NCBI RefSeq assembly: GCF_003668875.1
Contig: NZ_RAWM01000023.1
Coordinates: forward strand, 27,574 to 91,573
DNA length: 64,000 bases
Origin: Corallococcus interemptor
GTDB taxonomy: Bacteria; Myxococcota; Myxococcia; Myxococcales; Myxococcaceae
Reading direction: 5' to 3'
In this document: piece by piece, positions 62,024 through 64,000 of the stretch
How the letters are laid out: each line of letters starts with the position of its first letter
Position numbering within the stretch: the first letter of the stretch is position 1
Notes under the pieces: model-generated
What the model was told of the DNA's origin: nothing
The model's database searches: none
Seen by the model: only the letters and a program-made list of their open reading frames with translations
Made by a program: the position numbers and the translations under genes

Positions 62024-62107
62024 TCAGTCCACCGACACGCGCACCGAACCCACGCCCGCCGAAGCGGTGGTGGTCTGGGTCGCGGTGGTGGTGAGGACGA
62101 GGTTCAC
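62024..62107 (-). CDS. Threonine-rich leader peptide upstream of the ThrRS paralogue
   Basis: A 27-codon frame from GTG to TGA, 111 bases upstream of the synthetase start. Residues 6-14 read TTTATQTTT: seven Thr in nine codons, all ACC, immediately followed by a CCGC-TTCG-GCGG hairpin (62056-62067). This is the layout of amino-acid attenuator leaders (compare thrL), where ribosome stalling at Thr codons changes folding of the RNA downstream. The ribosome site is weak (GGGAG 14 bases ahead); an in-frame GTG nine codons upstream (62134) is an alternative start. It is too short to be found by ordinary gene calling. Confidence 0.65.
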   Translation of the reverse strand: MNLVLTTTATQTTTASAGVGSVRVSVD

Positions 62108-62123
62108 AAGGGCAACAAGTGCT

Positions 62124-62157
62124 CCCGGAGGCACGGAAAGTCAAGCCGGCCTCCGGG
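62124..62157 (-). terminator. Hairpin between the OPT transporter gene and the Thr leader
   Basis: A perfect 9-bp stem (CCCGGAGGC/GCCTCCGGG) with a 16-base loop, 10 bases after the transporter stop. It likely ends the transporter transcript. The loop contains TTGACT (minus strand), a good -35 sequence for the leader, although no convincing -10 follows at the right distance. Confidence 0.55.
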
Positions 62158-62167
62158 ATGGGGTGCT

Positions 62168-64000
62168 TCAGCCCAACAGGGACAGCAGGCCGGCGAGGCC
62201 GACGAACAGGTAGAAGAGCGACTCGCCCGCGATGAGGCCGCCGCCCACCAGCGACATGGTGCTCATGTCCTCCGGCAGCACCGTCTCGCCGGGCGCGGGC
62301 TCCCGCCGGAAGCGCTTGGTCACCGTGTTGAAGAGCGACGTGAGGATGCCGCCCATGCCGAACCAGATGGCCGCGGGCAGCGCGATGAAGCCGCCGAACG
62401 CGTACGCGTAGGGGCTGGCCAGCACCAGCGAGTCCAGGGTCCAGCCCACGCCAAACCCCGTGCGCGACCCCTGCACGTAGCGCAGGTACGCGGGGTGGCG
62501 GCGGACCACCTTGCGGATGACCTCCAGCGTGAAGCCGATGCCCAGGCCCACGAGCAGCGCCGTCACCTTGTGCGCCGACAGCGTGCCCAGGTCGCGGATG
62601 GCGCCCACGAACTTGTACGTCATCGCGGAGCTCCACTGCGCCACCTTCACGTCCGGGTGGTCCAGCTGGTTGACGGACAGCACCGGGTAGGCGCCCATGA
62701 ACACGCGCGCCAGCACCACGCACAGCACCGCGCCCATGAAGATGCCCAGCACCTGGTAGCGGAACTGCACCACGCGGTTGGTGCCCAGGCGCCAGCCGGT
62801 GGAGCGGTCCTGCTGCATGTCGCAGCCCACCGACGTGGAGATGAGCAGGATGGAGGACGCCATCAGCCCCACCAGCGGATCCTTCAGGCCGAGCAGCGAC
62901 ATCAGCAGCACCGACATCACGAAGGCGCTGGAGATGGGGTTGTTGTCGCTGATGCCGTAGGCGATGCCGTTGATGAGGACGAACAGCAGCGACAGCGCGA
63001 GCCCGAAGAGGATGAAGCCCGCGGGCTGGTGCAGCACCTGCGTGGCCACCACCACCACGGCCGCGCCCCAGCCCACCACCCAGGCGATGAGCCGGGGCAC
63101 GTTGACCTTCTTCCACGCGGGCTCGTTGTCCGCGGGCGCCTGCGCGCGGCCCCGGATGCGGTCCACCGCCTGCACCGCGAGCAGCGCCAGGTCCACCAGC
63201 GCCGCGCCGCAGATCATGGCCAGCGAAATCAGGAAGCCAATCTTCCGGTACGGATCATTCGGCCCCAGCCACCCGATGCCCTGGAGGTACGGGGTGATGC
63301 CAAGGCCGATGAGGCCCATGAGCATGGCGGGCACGGTGATGCGGCTGCCCACCACCATGCCGGCGCCCACCGTGGAGCTGCTCACGCTCAGCGCGGCGAT
63401 GGCCGCCACCTTCTCCGTGAGCCACGCGGCCAGGATGCCCAGGCCGGTGCCTCCGCCCAGCTTCGCGATGGAGGCCTTGAGCAGGCGCTTGTCCGTGAGC
63501 GCTCGCAGGATGTTGGCCACCGCGTAGCCGGACGGGTAGTCCAGCTGCAGCTTGTCCACGAGCAGCGGCGTGTAGAGCATGCCCACGCCCACGCCGAACA
63601 TGCCCACGCAGCCCACGAAGAGCATCAGCTGCCACGCGGGCGGCTGGGGCATGCCCAGCCACACCATGGATTGGATGAGCACGGACATGGCGCACAGCGA
63701 GGCCACCGACGCGGCCATCGTCTGCATGTAGTTGGCGCCGTGCTTGCCCTCCGCGCCGTAGCCGTAGGTGACGACGCTGCCCAGGATGCCGGACAGCACC
63801 TGGCTGGCGACGAAGAAGCCCAGGCTGAAGTTCATGTACGACGCGGCCACTCCGCCCAGCGGGCCCAGGAAGAAGATGGCCACGGACGCGAGCAGCAGGT
63901 GGTACTTCCACGTGCCCACCGCGGGCAGGAAGCGGAAGCGCGGCGCGGCGGCGTCGGGCACGGAGGACAGGGGGGCGGAAGGCTCCGGGGGGAGCGACTC
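62168..64000 (-). CDS. OPT-family oligopeptide/metal-chelate transporter (5' end beyond window)
   Basis: 610 residues visible. The frame stays open to the window edge, so the start is probably outside; a GTG at 63961 is the only internal candidate near the top. It contains about 13-15 hydrophobic segments; typical OPT features include SLGFFVASQVLSG, YPSGYAVANILRALT and QQDRSTGWRLGT. OPT proteins import oligopeptides or metal-siderophore complexes by proton symport at the inner membrane. The substrate is unknown. It lies upstream of the Thr leader and synthetase on the same strand. Confidence 0.88.
   Translation of the reverse strand, partial: ESLPPEPSAPLSSVPDAAAPRFRFLPAVGTWKYHLLLASVAIFFLGPLGGVAASYMNFSLGFFVASQVLSGILGSVVTYGYGAEGKHGANYMQTMAASVASLCAMSVLIQSMVWLGMPQPPAWQLMLFVGCVGMFGVGVGMLYTPLLVDKLQLDYPSGYAVANILRALTDKRLLKASIAKLGGGTGLGILAAWLTEKVAAIAALSVSSSTVGAGMVVGSRITVPAMLMGLIGLGITPYLQGIGWLGPNDPYRKIGFLISLAMICGAALVDLALLAVQAVDRIRGRAQAPADNEPAWKKVNVPRLIAWVVGWGAAVVVVATQVLHQPAGFILFGLALSLLFVLINGIAYGISDNNPISSAFVMSVLLMSLLGLKDPLVGLMASSILLISTSVGCDMQQDRSTGWRLGTNRVVQFRYQVLGIFMGAVLCVVLARVFMGAYPVLSVNQLDHPDVKVAQWSSAMTYKFVGAIRDLGTLSAHKVTALLVGLGIGFTLEVIRKVVRRHPAYLRYVQGSRTGFGVGWTLDSLVLASPYAYAFGGFIALPAAIWFGMGGILTSLFNTVTKRFRREPAPGETVLPEDMSTMSLVGGGLIAGESLFYLFVGLAGLLSLLG

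Noticed and set aside
62108..62134. Upstream GTG at 62134 as the true start of the Thr leader peptide
   Set aside because: It is in frame but lies within the 9-bp hairpin stem that probably ends the transporter transcript, and its ribosome site is no better. Kept only as an alternative.
1..64000. CRISPR arrays, insertion sequences, tRNA or rRNA genes
   Set aside because: No spaced short repeats, transposase motifs, terminal inverted repeats or conserved RNA-gene sequences were found by eye; a covariance-model scan would settle short RNAs.

Overview
The window comes from a myxobacterium, most likely of the Corallococcus/Myxococcus group. It has very high GC, a DUF2378 protein (a family essentially restricted to Myxococcales), a Ser/Thr kinase-receiver-cyclase fusion, many lipoproteins, a SitA-type toxin/immunity pair and a large NRPS-PKS operon.

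Layout. Bases 1-6040 are a signalling block: the tail of an unrecognised helical protein, a SIRT4-like sirtuin, a kinase-receiver-cyclase fusion, an FHA-GAF-cyclase and, convergent with them, a Crp/Fnr regulator. Two CRP-type palindromes lie in front of the Crp gene, so this looks like a local cyclic-nucleotide circuit. A run of four hairpins separates it from the next block.

Bases 33987 down to 6038 are one minus-strand operon of about 28 kb. In order it encodes: FAAL-ACP-C-A-PCP; KS-AT-KR-ACP; KS-AT-KR-ACP with a degenerate ACP and a sulfotransferase; C-A(Ser)-PCP; KS-AT-KR-ACP; an MFS exporter; and a penicillin-acylase-family Ntn hydrolase. No thioesterase or reductase ends the line. The second gene's KS has Ser in place of its active-site Cys. 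All three KR domains have damaged active sites. The first adenylation domain lacks the usual substrate-binding Asp. A fatty-acid-loading start together with a co-transcribed acylase recalls the PvdL/PvdQ logic of pyoverdine. I cannot match the cluster to a known product.

Bases 34604-41559 hold envelope and metal genes: a two-CxxCH lipoprotein, a YcnI-like protein with a mature N-terminal His, a small lipoprotein, a SitA-like toxin with its putative immunity partner, and an MbnH/MbnP metal-protein pair. Next come a single-chain xanthine dehydrogenase with XdhC, a DUF2383 helical-bundle protein, two poorly characterised proteins, a DUF2378 protein, an M4 metalloprotease, large-type PurL and a GH18 glycosidase.

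Bases 57941-64000 hold a repeated palindrome, a GntR-type regulator with 24-residue repeats in its tail, MsrB, a CBS-pair protein, a threonyl-tRNA synthetase paralogue without TGS or editing domains, and the C-terminal part of an OPT transporter. Just upstream of the synthetase is an unannotated 27-codon leader peptide with seven Thr codons among nine, followed by strong hairpins. This is a candidate threonine-sensing attenuator.
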